Part shown: piece by piece, positions 7,299 through 14,341 of the stretch
Numbering within the stretch: position 1 is the first letter of the stretch
Layout of the letters: each line of letters begins with the position of its first letter
DNA from: DATLZB01 sp035574175
GTDB lineage: Bacteria; Pseudomonadota; Alphaproteobacteria; Rhizobiales; Hyphomicrobiaceae
Reading direction: 5' to 3'
DNA length: 32,294 nucleotides
Assembly (NCBI GenBank): GCA_035574175.1
Contig: DATLZB010000206.1
Span: 1 to 32,294 of the forward strand
Program-made: the position numbers and the translations under genes
Notes under the pieces: model-generated
What the model saw: only the letters and a program-made list of their open reading frames with translations
Database searches by the model: none
What the model was told of the DNA's origin: nothing

Positions 7299-8059
7299 CA
7301 GAGGATCGGCAGACATCCGGCGCTCTGGCGCCGGCGAATGCCGTGTCGGCAGCCAGCGATGTTGATTCCGAACTGGTGGCCGATGCCAGAAGGGCGATAG
7401 CCTCAGGCCATGTCAGCACGGCGGAAGCGGGGAGGTGGTACGGGCTGACCGAGGCCGAAGTCAGCCAGTTATCGACGGCGGCGCCCAATCCGGGCACCGC
7501 CCTGACGGCGATTCATGCCGAGCTGGCCGAGATCGCCAAGCTGCGGCGCAGCGATCCCCGCAAATACTGGTCGGACGCCGTCCAGACACGCGAGCGCGAG
7601 CTGATCGAGATACGCGATGGACATGCAGACATTGACCCGCTGCTGCGCGAGGAATGGGCGAGGACGGGCGGAATCGACCTCAACAGACGCAAGGTCGAGG
7701 CCGCCGGCCGGCGCGCCTTGCAGGAGCTCGACGCCAAGGACGCGGCCGCGCTCGAGGCGAGCGTCAGCGATCTGCCCATCGGCGCGCGGCGCGAGATTTG
7801 CCGTTTTCTGGCCGTTGATCCGGCTGGCTGGCGGCCGGCGAGCGAGGAAGATGTAGCGGAGTTCCGCAAGTCCGACATCGGCGATCTGGTTGACGAGTGG
7901 GGCAATGCGGCCGCCCACAAGCTTGGCATCGTCTTCGGGCGCATGCGGCTGATGGCCAGGGAGATGTCGGCCAAGGATCGCAGCCGCGCCGAGGCTTGGT
8001 TCGATGGGCTGAATGCCGCGCAAGCAAAAGCCGTATTCAAGGCGCTGGCGGGCGGTTGA
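7295..8059 (+). CDS. Unknown protein with N-terminal HTH-like motif, 254 aa
   Basis: ATG 7295 overlaps the previous stop. Residues 26-60 (LVADARRAIASGHVSTAEAG, then RWYGLTEAEVSQLS) resemble a transposase-type helix-turn-helix. The same motif recurs in the next gene (8125-8382), with most positions the same over 30 residues. The middle is helical and charged (LAEIAKLRRSDPRKYWSDAV). A later part (about 170-250) ends in AQAKAVFKALAGG. The gene two further on ends in a very similar AQIRAAVRALAGG. These shared pieces suggest duplication within the module or a common interaction. No function can be given. Confidence 0.7.
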   Translation: MTEDRQTSGALAPANAVSAASDVDSELVADARRAIASGHVSTAEAGRWYGLTEAEVSQLSTAAPNPGTALTAIHAELAEIAKLRRSDPRKYWSDAVQTRERELIEIRDGHADIDPLLREEWARTGGIDLNRRKVEAAGRRALQELDAKDAAALEASVSDLPIGARREICRFLAVDPAGWRPASEEDVAEFRKSDIGDLVDEWGNAAAHKLGIVFGRMRLMAREMSAKDRSRAEAWFDGLNAAQAKAVFKALAGG

Positions 8060-8124
8060 GGGAGGCTGAAGTACTCGATCATCCTGGCTGGCTGGAGCGA
8101 TCGTGCGCCTGCGGACCAACTGGC

Positions 8125-8382
8125 ATGAGCGATCACCCTTCCGACTTTTGGCTGCTCGCGGCGGACCGGTTGGAGACAACGGCACAGTGGCATGATCGCC
8201 TGCTGCTCGAGCGCACTGGTATCCGCGTGCAGAGCGCCGATGTCGAGGACGACATTCTGGACGCCGCCCGTGAAATGATTGCGACCGGACACGTAAGCTT
8301 GGAGGAGGCGACACGGTGGTACGGCCTCACGTCAGCCGAGGTCGTGGCGTTGTCAGGCGAGGCGCGGAGCGAGCAAAAATGA
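8125..8382 (+). CDS. Small HTH-like protein sharing a motif with the preceding gene, 85 aa
   Basis: I place the start at ATG 8125, 65 bases after the previous stop. An upstream in-frame extension is possible but overlaps the preceding gene. Residues 47-77 (AAREMIATGHVSLEEATRWY, then GLTSAEVVALS) repeat the motif seen at residues 30-60 of the preceding protein, so the two are paralogous in this part. The first 40 residues form another helical segment. The stop overlaps the ATG of the ADP-ribosyltransferase-like gene (ATGA), so the two are probably made together. That coupling would suit a DNA-binding or antitoxin-like partner, but this is inference only. Confidence 0.65.
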   Translation: MSDHPSDFWLLAADRLETTAQWHDRLLLERTGIRVQSADVEDDILDAAREMIATGHVSLEEATRWYGLTSAEVVALSGEARSEQK

Positions 8383-9113
8383 TCCCAACCGACCGACTCG
8401 ACTGCTACAACCTCTCGTCCATACTGACCAACCACATCACGCCGGGTGAGATCGAAGCGATGTTGCGCGAACAAGAGCGCGAGGACTTCGAACGGCTCGA
8501 GGAGTTCGCCGCCGCCATCATGCAAGGCGGCAGCTCGCGCTTGCATGTAGCGCTCAATGGTCTCGCCGGCCGCGATCTATGGCCATTGGCGGCCGAAATA
8601 GCCGACTTCCTCACCCCTTCGGATACGGTTCGCGCCTGGTGCCTCGAATGGTGGGTTGCCAACGGTGAGGATCTGCGCCTCGACATTGCCGACGACGCCG
8701 TGCTGGTCGCTCTGCTCCGCGCGCTGCTGCCGCCCTACACGGGACCGGATCGGCAGCTTTATCGTTCCGAGTTCGCGGTCAATGCGAGCGTGGGCTGTTG
8801 GGGCGTAAGCTGGTCGGCGAGCCTGCGGGTCGCGCGCGAGTTCGCCCACAGTGCACGGCGCAAGGCGCCGGGCGGAACCGTCGTGGCAACGAGCCGCGTT
8901 CCTGCCGCAGCGATCATCGCTCGGGTCCCGCGCAGCCTCGATCGTGCCAGACGAGAGCGCGAGGTGCTCGTCGACCCGAAGCGGCTAAAGTCCGTTCGCG
9001 TTGTGAAACGCTACGCCGAACAGCCGATCTTGAGCGAGAGCCTCGCGCGGGCAGAGGCGTCGATTTCGGACGCGCAGATAAGAGCCGCGGTGCGAGCCCT
9101 CGCGGGCGGCTGA
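8379..9113 (+). CDS. Putative ADP-ribosyltransferase-fold protein, 244 aa
   Basis: ATG 8379 overlaps the previous stop. The C-terminal half shows the three spaced motifs of R-S-E type ADP-ribosyltransferase folds: an Arg on a strand (LYR, R129), then GVSWSASLRVAREFA (S144-x-S146 followed by a helix, as in the STS motif), then an acidic strand EREVLVDPKRLKSVRVVKRY (E193 or E195, as in the ExE/EVLLPPG motif). Enzymes of this fold move ADP-ribose from NAD to a protein or nucleic acid; T4 Alt and ModA are phage examples, and many toxins share it. The N-terminal half is helical and of unknown role. The assignment rests on motif spacing alone. The protein ends in ALAGG, like the 7295 gene product. 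Confidence 0.55.
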   Translation: MIPTDRLDCYNLSSILTNHITPGEIEAMLREQEREDFERLEEFAAAIMQGGSSRLHVALNGLAGRDLWPLAAEIADFLTPSDTVRAWCLEWWVANGEDLRLDIADDAVLVALLRALLPPYTGPDRQLYRSEFAVNASVGCWGVSWSASLRVAREFAHSARRKAPGGTVVATSRVPAAAIIARVPRSLDRARREREVLVDPKRLKSVRVVKRYAEQPILSESLARAEASISDAQIRAAVRALAGG

Positions 9114-9137
9114 GCAAGGTGGATGCAGCGAAAGAAA

Positions 9138-9167
9138 AGGCGGCCGAGGCACAAACCTCGGCCGCCT
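9138..9167 (-). terminator. Rho-independent terminator of the leftward membrane-protein gene
   Basis: A perfect 12-base stem (AGGCGGCCGAGG with CCTCGGCCGCCT) encloses a six-base loop. On the minus strand it is followed by a T-rich run (TTTTCTTTC), which fits termination of the gene at 9173-10051. The stem could also slow rightward transcription from the 6166-9113 run, whose last stop is 25 bases before it, but there is no T-run on that side. Confidence 0.8.
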
Positions 9168-9172
9168 GATCG

Positions 9173-10051
9173 TCACGTCAGTCGTATGGCGATCGCACGT
9201 CCATCGCGCGTCTTGGAAACTTTTCCCTCGCGGGCCAAAGCCTCCACGCGCCGCGATGTCGTCGCCTCCGACCAGCCCATGATCCGGGCCAGCTTCCGGT
9301 TGCTCACGGGGCCGCGCTGCTCCTGAAGCACGGCGACAACCGGATCGATCTCGACGACCTGAGCGTCGATGATCTTAGGAGGCGTTTCCCGCCGGTTCGG
9401 GGGCGCGAGCCCTGCCAGACCGAACGCGATCAGGAAGTTCGCAAACAGGAAGAGCGCGACCGGCAGGAACACCGGCTGGTAGAGCTGCACCTGCTCAGGG
9501 GTTAGTCCGGGGATCATCGCCGCGATCCGGACGCCCATGCTGTCCTCGACCCTCTCCGCACCGAGGCCGCCGAGCTCGCGCCGTAGCTCGTCGACCTTCG
9601 CCTCGAGGCTGCGGCACTTGGGGCCGCGGCCGGTCGCGCATTCCGCGTCGCGGGCGGTGCGCGTCTCCGTGAGGGCCTGGCGAGCCTCATGGAGTGGAGC
9701 GTTTGCAGCCCTGGCCCGCTGCACGGCGGCGTCACGCGCCGAGGCGACACGGTCCAGGGTGGCTGACAGTGAGAAGGCTGCACCGCAGAGGAATCCTGCG
9801 AACAGCCCGGCGGCTATTCCCAGGTGACCGCGCCGTGTGCTGGCCCCTGCGGCCGACAGCGCCACGGCGGTCGCGATTGCGACAACGACGACTGCTGCAA
9901 CGGAACTGGACCAATAGGATCCATCGACGCCGGCGATAAAATCCACATTGGTCCAGATATCGACCGCGAGGCAGGCCAGCCCCGTGCTGAAGGCCGCCCC
10001 GCTGCCGAGCGCGCTTGCCGCGCGCCCCGGGCGCATGGTAGTTTCTGGCAT
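9173..10051 (-). CDS. Membrane protein with coiled coil and C-terminal winged-helix domain, 292 aa
   Basis: I chose the ATG at 10051 because GAAGAGGTT precedes it. Hydrophobic segments lie at about 15-35, 50-68, 75-97 and 192-215. Between the third and fourth is a coiled coil (100-170) with a Cys pair, C138 and C146 (AEC...KCR). The last 60 residues form a winged-helix-like domain (PVSNRKLARIMGWSEATTSR, then RVEALAREGKVSKT). The architecture of membrane anchor, extra-membrane coiled coil with two cysteines, and DNA-binding-like tail is shared with the protein at 16647-17795. It may be a membrane-bound regulator. It reads against its neighbours and has its own terminator. Confidence 0.75.
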   Translation of the reverse strand: MPETTMRPGRAASALGSGAAFSTGLACLAVDIWTNVDFIAGVDGSYWSSSVAAVVVVAIATAVALSAAGASTRRGHLGIAAGLFAGFLCGAAFSLSATLDRVASARDAAVQRARAANAPLHEARQALTETRTARDAECATGRGPKCRSLEAKVDELRRELGGLGAERVEDSMGVRIAAMIPGLTPEQVQLYQPVFLPVALFLFANFLIAFGLAGLAPPNRRETPPKIIDAQVVEIDPVVAVLQEQRGPVSNRKLARIMGWSEATTSRRVEALAREGKVSKTRDGRAIAIRLT

Positions 10052-10481
10052 GTGAACCTCTTCAGGATCACAAGGGCCCGCCGCCTGATGTTCGAGCATC
10101 AGGGTCACCGGCGGGTCCGTTTTTGCGTTCCGACTGGGACTCGTCAGGCCGACGGCGAGCCGGCGACGCGCAAGCGGCCAGCCGCTCGGCGTTTCGTCCT
10201 TGGTCGGATTGTTCGGGGGTATCGGGGAGGGGTGCGGCTCGGTCCCGCAGCTATCTCGCTTGTCCCCGGCTTCGCCGGTTCGCTTCTTCAGCGGCCCTCT
10301 GCGCCCTAGCTCGACTCGCCTTGGGGTCGCCTGGACGACCCTGCCCTACCTTCAGCATAATAGGAAACGTTTACTATTGCAACGTGTTGCAGGGCTGGCG
10401 GGGACCAGGTTTTTTGGGGGCGGGCGTTCAAATCTTCGTGAACAGAAAACGTTTCCCGTTTCTCAATGCTACAAGGAGCCC
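10052..10481. promoter_or_regulatory. Divergent intergenic region with dyad operators
   Basis: No gene is supported in these 430 bases. On the left, CCTGATG and CATCAGG (10084-10103) form a short hairpin in front of the leftward gene. Nearer the rightward ribbon-helix-helix gene, GGAAACGTTTA (10363-10373) recurs inverted as AAAACGTTTCC (10446-10456), and a third dyad, TGCAAC-GT-GTTGCA, lies at 10378-10391. The base composition drops to a more AT-rich stretch here. These look like operators, plausibly bound by the ribbon-helix-helix protein encoded next. Confidence 0.55.
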
Positions 10482-10676
10482 ATGGCGAGGCCGCGCAAGG
10501 GCAAAGAGAAGAAGCGTCCGGTCCACCTGGGGTTCCGGGTGGCCGAATGGGTTCACGATGGCCTACGGCAGCTCGCCGCGGTCCGCGGCGTTCCCGTTAG
10601 CGACGTTGTGAATGACGCGCTCGAGGCCCATCTCAAGCGCCAGGGCGGCAAGGCTCCGGCAAAGGCCAGGCGCTAG
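10482..10676 (+). CDS. Ribbon-helix-helix regulator, 64 aa
   Basis: ATG 10482 has a clear AAGGAG site five bases upstream. After a basic start (ARPRKGKEKKRP) comes the ribbon-helix-helix core: strand VHLGFRV, helix AEWVHDGLRQLAAVRG, turn VPVS, helix DVVNDALEAHLKRQG. Such proteins repress their own promoters, and the paired AAACGTTT dyads just upstream are candidate sites. No partner toxin is adjacent. The last 44 bases overlap the end of the oppositely oriented gene at 10633-11574. Confidence 0.7.
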   Translation: MARPRKGKEKKRPVHLGFRVAEWVHDGLRQLAAVRGVPVSDVVNDALEAHLKRQGGKAPAKARR

Positions 10677-11574
10677 GCGTACCGGATGGGCAGACGGTGA
10701 CCGCGGTCGACACCCCGCACTGGGCCAGCCGCTTCTGCGCGGTCGAGCTCCCGGCTCTGCGGAGGATTGCGACCACCAACTCCGCGAACGCCCGCGTATT
10801 GCGGGCCGCGTTCTGGTTTTGGTAGGCGGCCATCGCACCACCCCCATAAAACAGAGCGACTTCGGCGAGGAGGGCGATGTCCGCTTCGCTAGCCGCCGAC
10901 GTGGCCGCGCTCCAGATGGCTTCTGCGAGCCGGTCGCCGCGCTCGCAGACATCGTCGAGCCGGGCCTCGGCCTCCTCGCCCGTGGTTTCGCGGGCCGCGA
11001 CCAGATCGGCCAAGACCGCCACAAAGGACCGGCGCAGGCGGAAGAGCCTGCAATTCTCCCCGAATGGCCGCGGCGGCAGGCAGGGCGGGGCATGCTCCGC
11101 CGCGCCCTCGGCGCAGGCAAGGAAGCCCTGCGCCAGCCGGAAGGCGAGCCGGTTCTCCGGCTGCTCGAAGTCCGCATCCTCATATTCGGCAATCCAGTAG
11201 TTGGCGAGCATGGCCAGCGCCAGCAGCTCATCGGGTGCGGTGGCGGGATTCGGGATTACCGCCTCCAATGCCAGAATCTCCTCGGTGGCACGCTCTTCCG
11301 CCTGCGCCACCTCGCGCTCGTCTCCCTCGTCTTCGCCGAGCGGTGTCGTGTTGAGGGCGAGGGCGGCGGCCTTGGCGGCGGCGATCGCCCTGCGCACGCG
11401 CTCGATGAGCGGCGAGGATGCCGCGAGGGCCATGCCTCCCTGTGCGCCAGCGTCGGCCATCGCCGCCGCAATGGCGTCGGCGATCTCGCCGACGCTGGGC
11501 GTGCGCGGCCGGCTGTTGATGAGGGCGAGGACGCGCTCGGCGGCACGGGCTGCGGCATGGGCGGGAATCGACAT
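10633..11574 (-). CDS. Hypothetical alpha-helical protein, 313 aa
   Basis: The start at 11574 is supported by a strong TAGGAGGATG site. The product is almost wholly helical and Ala/Glu-rich, with an N-terminal segment SIPAHAAARAAERVLALINS, a central region EEILALEAVIPN... and a later segment LLAEVALFYGGGAMAAYQNQ. It lacks membrane segments and recognisable catalytic motifs. The C-terminal 15 codons overlap the end of the converging ribbon-helix-helix gene, so the true stop may be affected by drift. Its promoter region is shared with the divergent gene at 11673 and holds strong dyads. Function is unknown. Confidence 0.65.
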   Translation of the reverse strand: MSIPAHAAARAAERVLALINSRPRTPSVGEIADAIAAAMADAGAQGGMALAASSPLIERVRRAIAAAKAAALALNTTPLGEDEGDEREVAQAEERATEEILALEAVIPNPATAPDELLALAMLANYWIAEYEDADFEQPENRLAFRLAQGFLACAEGAAEHAPPCLPPRPFGENCRLFRLRRSFVAVLADLVAARETTGEEAEARLDDVCERGDRLAEAIWSAATSAASEADIALLAEVALFYGGGAMAAYQNQNAARNTRAFAELVVAILRRAGSSTAQKRLAQCGVSTAVTVCPSGTPSAWPLPEPCRPGA

Positions 11575-11609
11575 GACATCCTCCTATACCTGTACAATAT
11601 AGCTACTAA

Positions 11610-11666
11610 CGGCTACAGGTGGTTACACTTCACTTGTAGCCGCGTCAACACCAAGGCGGCTACAAG
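11610..11666. promoter_or_regulatory. Operator cluster with TGTAGCC dyads between divergent genes
   Basis: CTTGTAGCCGC (11633-11643) and GCGGCTACAAG (11656-11666) form a perfect 11-base inverted repeat, and a third half-site, CGGCTACA, lies at 11610-11617. The cluster is only seven bases upstream of the ribbon-helix-helix gene at 11673 and about 40 bases upstream of the divergent gene at 11574. Autorepression by the ribbon-helix-helix protein and joint control of both genes is the simplest reading. Confidence 0.6.
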
Positions 11667-11672
11667 CGCAAT

Positions 11673-11843
11673 ATGGAGCGCAGGAAGAAGTTGGACCCGA
11701 TCTCTATCCGGCTGGACCCGGACGTGAAGGCCGCTCTCGAGGAGCTGGCCAAGGAAGACGAGCGTAGCTTGTCGAGCTACATCAACCGCGCGCTGCGCCA
11801 ACATATCGAGGCCGTCCGCAGGAAGCCCAAGGCAAAGGGCTGA
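11673..11843 (+). CDS. Small ribbon-helix-helix (CopG/Arc-like) protein, 56 aa
   Basis: The short gene runs from ATG 11673 to TGA at 11841. The product has the full ribbon-helix-helix layout: strand PISIRLDPDV, helix KAALEELAKEDE, turn RSLS, helix SYINRALRQHIEAVRRK, then a short basic tail. The upstream dyads are the obvious binding sites. Such proteins control plasmid copy number, antitoxin operons or phage promoters. No toxin is visible downstream; the next gene is on the other strand. Confidence 0.75.
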   Translation: MERRKKLDPISIRLDPDVKAALEELAKEDERSLSSYINRALRQHIEAVRRKPKAKG

Positions 11844-11878
11844 CGCGCCGGCAACGGCGCCAAGCCATCCACTACGGC

Positions 11879-12244
11879 CTAGCGCCAGGCGCACCAGTTG
11901 TTGCGACGCCCCCGCCAAGGCACTGCGTACCCGTCGGCGATCATGATGGCGGCGACGTCGGCGCCATCGAGGAATAGTCGGCCGCAGCCACGCTGCCAGC
12001 CGCAATTGTCTCCCGTCTGCCTGAACTCGACCACCGCTGCGGCATTTATCTCTCGGCCGAGGGCGCCGGCGGCGCCCAACGCACGAGCCTGCTCGAGGGC
12101 ACATCTGGCGTGCGCTCCCTTCTCCGGGGTGTCGTAGCCCAGCAGGCGGTATCGTCGGCCATCGATCCTGATCGTGTCCCCGTCGACGACCACAAAAGCT
12201 GAGATGGCAATCGCGAGCGCGGACATTGATAAGGAGCTGCGCAT
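11879..12244 (-). CDS. Thermonuclease-like (SNase fold) protein, probably exported, 121 aa
   Basis: The start at ATG 12244 has GGAGG seven bases upstream; a GTG one codon earlier is possible. A short hydrophobic N-terminus (MRSSLSMSALAIAISAF) could be a signal peptide or anchor. The SNase core follows: VVDGDTIRIDGRRYRLLGYD, then TPEK, then a helical part and CGRLFLDGADVAAIMIADGY. The Arg before LLGYD, the Glu of DTPE and the Arg of CGRLF stand where the three catalytic residues of staphylococcal nuclease lie. It is shorter than typical nucleases, and the region after the CGRL motif is compressed, so activity is uncertain. It follows the Cys-rich gene 36 bases upstream in the same direction. 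Confidence 0.7.
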   Translation of the reverse strand: MRSSLSMSALAIAISAFVVVDGDTIRIDGRRYRLLGYDTPEKGAHARCALEQARALGAAGALGREINAAAVVEFRQTGDNCGWQRGCGRLFLDGADVAAIMIADGYAVPWRGRRNNWCAWR

Positions 12245-12280
12245 CACGGGGCCTCCGGCAGTAGCTGGATCGGGCGCACC

Positions 12281-12487
12281 TCAACAGCGGCAGGACGGGC
12301 TCGGCGCGCCATCGCAGCACAGCGTCCGACCACCCGAGCATCCGCACACGCCGCCATGCCACGAGCAGCACCCCCGCTGGCCTGGCTTGTCGCGTAGATC
12401 GGCCGCGTAGGCTTGTTTGTGAGCCGGGCAGTTCGGCCCGATGCTCAGTGCCGCGAAGAAAAAGACACAAGAACACAAAACACGCAT
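12281..12487 (-). CDS. Small exported Cys-rich protein, 68 aa
   Basis: The ATG at 12487 is followed by a hydrophobic signal segment (VLCSCVFFFAALSIG). The mature part carries a dense Cys pattern: GCCSWHGGVCGCSGGRTLCC, then DGAPSPSCRC. This CCSxHGGVCGC type repeat is known to me as a recurrent small family in proteobacteria, sometimes beside SNase-like genes, as here. The cysteines may form disulfides in the periplasm or bind metal. The pair with the nuclease-like gene suggests a two-gene unit. Function is unknown. Confidence 0.7.
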   Translation of the reverse strand: MRVLCSCVFFFAALSIGPNCPAHKQAYAADLRDKPGQRGCCSWHGGVCGCSGGRTLCCDGAPSPSCRC

Positions 12488-12557
12488 GACAACCCCCGAG
12501 GCGAAAAACCCCGCTTCTCGATGTTAGCCGACTATCGGTGTTCCTGGAACGTCCTGC

Positions 12558-12577
12558 CACCTAGGTAATCACCTAGG
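12558..12577. promoter_or_regulatory. 18-base dyad CCTAGGT-AATC-ACCTAGG
   Basis: A perfect seven-base inverted repeat with a four-base centre lies at 12560-12577, within the otherwise gene-free 12488-12706 stretch between divergent genes. The octamer CACCTAGG also appears as a direct repeat 12 bases apart (12558 and 12570). Length and symmetry suit a dimeric regulator, including LuxR-type proteins, but the binder is not known. Confidence 0.45.
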
Positions 12578-12706
12578 ATGCGTTCGCGCGGTGTTCGTGA
12601 CCACTTATCGAATGCGAGACCGGCGCTGATTTGTGTTGGCGCGTGTCGGGCGCGCTGCGCGATTCATGTTATTCCGTCGTGGCCGTTTTCAAAAGGAGGT
12701 TTTGAC

Positions 12707-13003
12707 ATGCGGGTTCTTCTTGCTTCTCTCGCCGCATTGGCATTTGGCTCGCAAATCGCGATCGCGGGCGATGTGTACGTCCAGGGCTACATGCGCAAGG
12801 ATGGCACGTATGTGCAGCCGCATTATCGCTCGGCGCCAGATGGCAATCTTTGGAACAACTACAGTACGCAGGGGAATGTGAATCCCTATACTGGCCGCTC
12901 TGGCTCTGTTGAGCCCTACAGCAACATCTATGGCGGCAGCAATTTCAACTACGGCAGCACCTACGGCGGTAGCGGCTTGTACGGCACAAGGCGCCGATAC
13001 TAG
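12707..13003 (+). CDS. Small secreted Gly/Tyr/Asn-rich protein, 98 aa
   Basis: ATG 12707 has an excellent AAAAGGAGGT site. The first 20 residues form a signal peptide ending in AIAGD (MRVLLASLAALAFGSQIAIA). The mature part begins VYVQGYMRKDGTYVQPHYRS, a motif often seen in short exported proteins of Rhizobiales, then turns into a Gly/Ser/Asn/Tyr-rich tail (IYGGSNFNYGSTYGGSGLYG). It is probably periplasmic or surface-located. It lacks enzyme motifs. The upstream 18-base dyad may control it. Confidence 0.75.
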   Translation: MRVLLASLAALAFGSQIAIAGDVYVQGYMRKDGTYVQPHYRSAPDGNLWNNYSTQGNVNPYTGRSGSVEPYSNIYGGSNFNYGSTYGGSGLYGTRRRY

Positions 13004-13093
13004 TGGCTGTTTGACCGGGAAGAACTGACGTTGTTGTCGATCCCGGCTTGGCGACCTTGCGACGACGATCTGGGCAGGCGGGATTGTCATGCA

Positions 13094-13122
13094 GCGTGGG
13101 GCGAGACCGACCCGCCCCACGC
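13094..13122 (+). terminator. Strong GC hairpin downstream of the secreted-protein gene
   Basis: GCGTGGGGCG and CGCCCCACGC form a perfect ten-base stem with a nine-base loop, 91 bases after the stop at 13003. No T-run follows, so it is only a possible terminator or RNA structure. A second small hairpin, CCTGCGTGCGCAGG, follows directly. Otherwise 13004-13195 is without a gene. Confidence 0.4.
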
Positions 13123-13195
13123 CTGCGTGCGCAGGTGCTTCGCGCTTGAAACCGGCGATGGTGTATGAGCTGGAGGCCTCGCCCGTCATCGCCGC

Positions 13196-13462
13196 CTAAT
13201 GGAGGCTCCAGCCTCCGATCCGGCCGCCATGCAGTTCCAGCATGTCCAGCGTTGTCAACCTGCGGCACACCCGGCTCAGGCAATAGGCCATGGCCGGCTT
13301 TCCTGCCCAGGGGTTGCAGACGTGCAGGGCATGGTCACCGCTGCCGTCGTCGTTCGGACACTTGATGAGGACGTAACCGTAACGCTCGCGGTGATCTTCG
13401 ACAATTTCCACGCAGGAGTCGTTGGCCATGATGTCCGCCAGCGGCAGGTCTTCCACTCTCAT
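13196..13462 (-). CDS. Hypothetical protein, 88 aa
   Basis: I chose the ATG at 13462 because GAGGAAAGG stands upstream; a longer form from about 13507 lacks a good site. The product (MRVEDLPLADIMANDSCVEI, then strand-like YGYVLIKCPND) appears to be one compact domain with five Cys residues and ends GGRIGGWSLH. No known family is recognised. It is divergent from luxR, sharing the 102-base region 13463-13564, so it may be under the same control. Confidence 0.6.
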   Translation of the reverse strand: MRVEDLPLADIMANDSCVEIVEDHRERYGYVLIKCPNDDGSGDHALHVCNPWAGKPAMAYCLSRVCRRLTTLDMLELHGGRIGGWSLH

Positions 13463-13564
13463 CGCACACCTTTCCTCAGCCACGAGTTCGTTATTGGTAC
13501 TTCTCACCCCCAGGTGTCATCGTAGCCGATCTGATGGGTCGCTAGGCGTGGGAGGCGCAGTGTC

Positions 13565-14284
13565 ATGCTCGGTCGGGTGTTTTACGATCTGGTGGATGAG
13601 ATCGACAAGGTTTTGCAGGAACACAAGGGATCGGAGTTCCTCGCCACGCTTGCACAGCGCTACGGCCTCTCCCACGTCGCCTACCTCGGCATCAATCTGC
13701 CCAAGCAGGACGACAAGGAGGCCTACATAACAACCACGTATTCTGACAAATGGGTCCGTCGCTACGTCTCTCAGCACTACGTGCGAATCGATCCGGTCAT
13801 TCAGGTCGGCCTGCAGGGGCTATTGCCGCTCGACTGGCAAACGGTGCGGGACAGTAATCCGGCGATCAAGCGCTTTTTCGGTGAGGCCGGAGAGTTCGGC
13901 GTCGGCCGGCAGGGCCTCTCTTTCCCCATTCGCGGCCTGCACGGCGAGACAGCAATGTTCAGCATCAACAGCCACGTCTCCGACGCCGAGTGGAGGAAGG
14001 TCAAGAAAGAGTTCATGCGCGACTTTCAGATTCTCGCTTACCATTTCCACACGCATGTACTCGAAGAGATCGGCAAGCTCGACGAGGGTCCCCGACAGCT
14101 TTCGCCCCGCGAGATCGAGTGTCTCAAATGGGCCGCGGCCGGCAAGTCGGCGTGGGAGACGAGCCGCATCCTCGGCATTAGTTCGTGTACGGTCGAATTC
14201 TACCTGGAGGCGGCTCGCGTGAAGCTCAACGCGGTCAACAAGGTGCAGGCGGTCGCCAAGGCCGTTCGCAAGCACATTCTTTAA
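13565..14284 (+). CDS. LuxR-family quorum-sensing transcription regulator
   Basis: ATG 13565 has GGAGG upstream and gives 239 aa, the usual length. The N-terminal autoinducer-binding domain carries the conserved pocket residues (W63, Y67, D76, P77, W91) and the G-x-x-G-L-S-F-P-I-R-G stretch (114-124). The C-terminal HTH begins LSPREIECLKWAAAGKS (179-195), includes the family Glu and Gly, and ends VKLNAVNKVQAVAKAV. The recognition helix has Tyr (EFYLE) where many relatives have His. The full pocket suggests it binds the acyl-homoserine lactone made by the gene 95 bases downstream. Likely targets are its own neighbours. It is not a solo, truncated or TraM/TrlR-like form. Confidence 0.92.
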   Translation: MLGRVFYDLVDEIDKVLQEHKGSEFLATLAQRYGLSHVAYLGINLPKQDDKEAYITTTYSDKWVRRYVSQHYVRIDPVIQVGLQGLLPLDWQTVRDSNPAIKRFFGEAGEFGVGRQGLSFPIRGLHGETAMFSINSHVSDAEWRKVKKEFMRDFQILAYHFHTHVLEEIGKLDEGPRQLSPREIECLKWAAAGKSAWETSRILGISSCTVEFYLEAARVKLNAVNKVQAVAKAVRKHIL

Positions 14285-14341
14285 GCCGTCAATCCCTGGT
14301 TTTTCCTAGATGACGACCATCCGCATCGCTCGCCATCGTCT

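Noticed and set aside
10482..11843. Toxin-antitoxin systems at the ribbon-helix-helix genes
   Set aside because: No RelE/ParE-, PIN- or HicA-like partner is adjacent to either gene.
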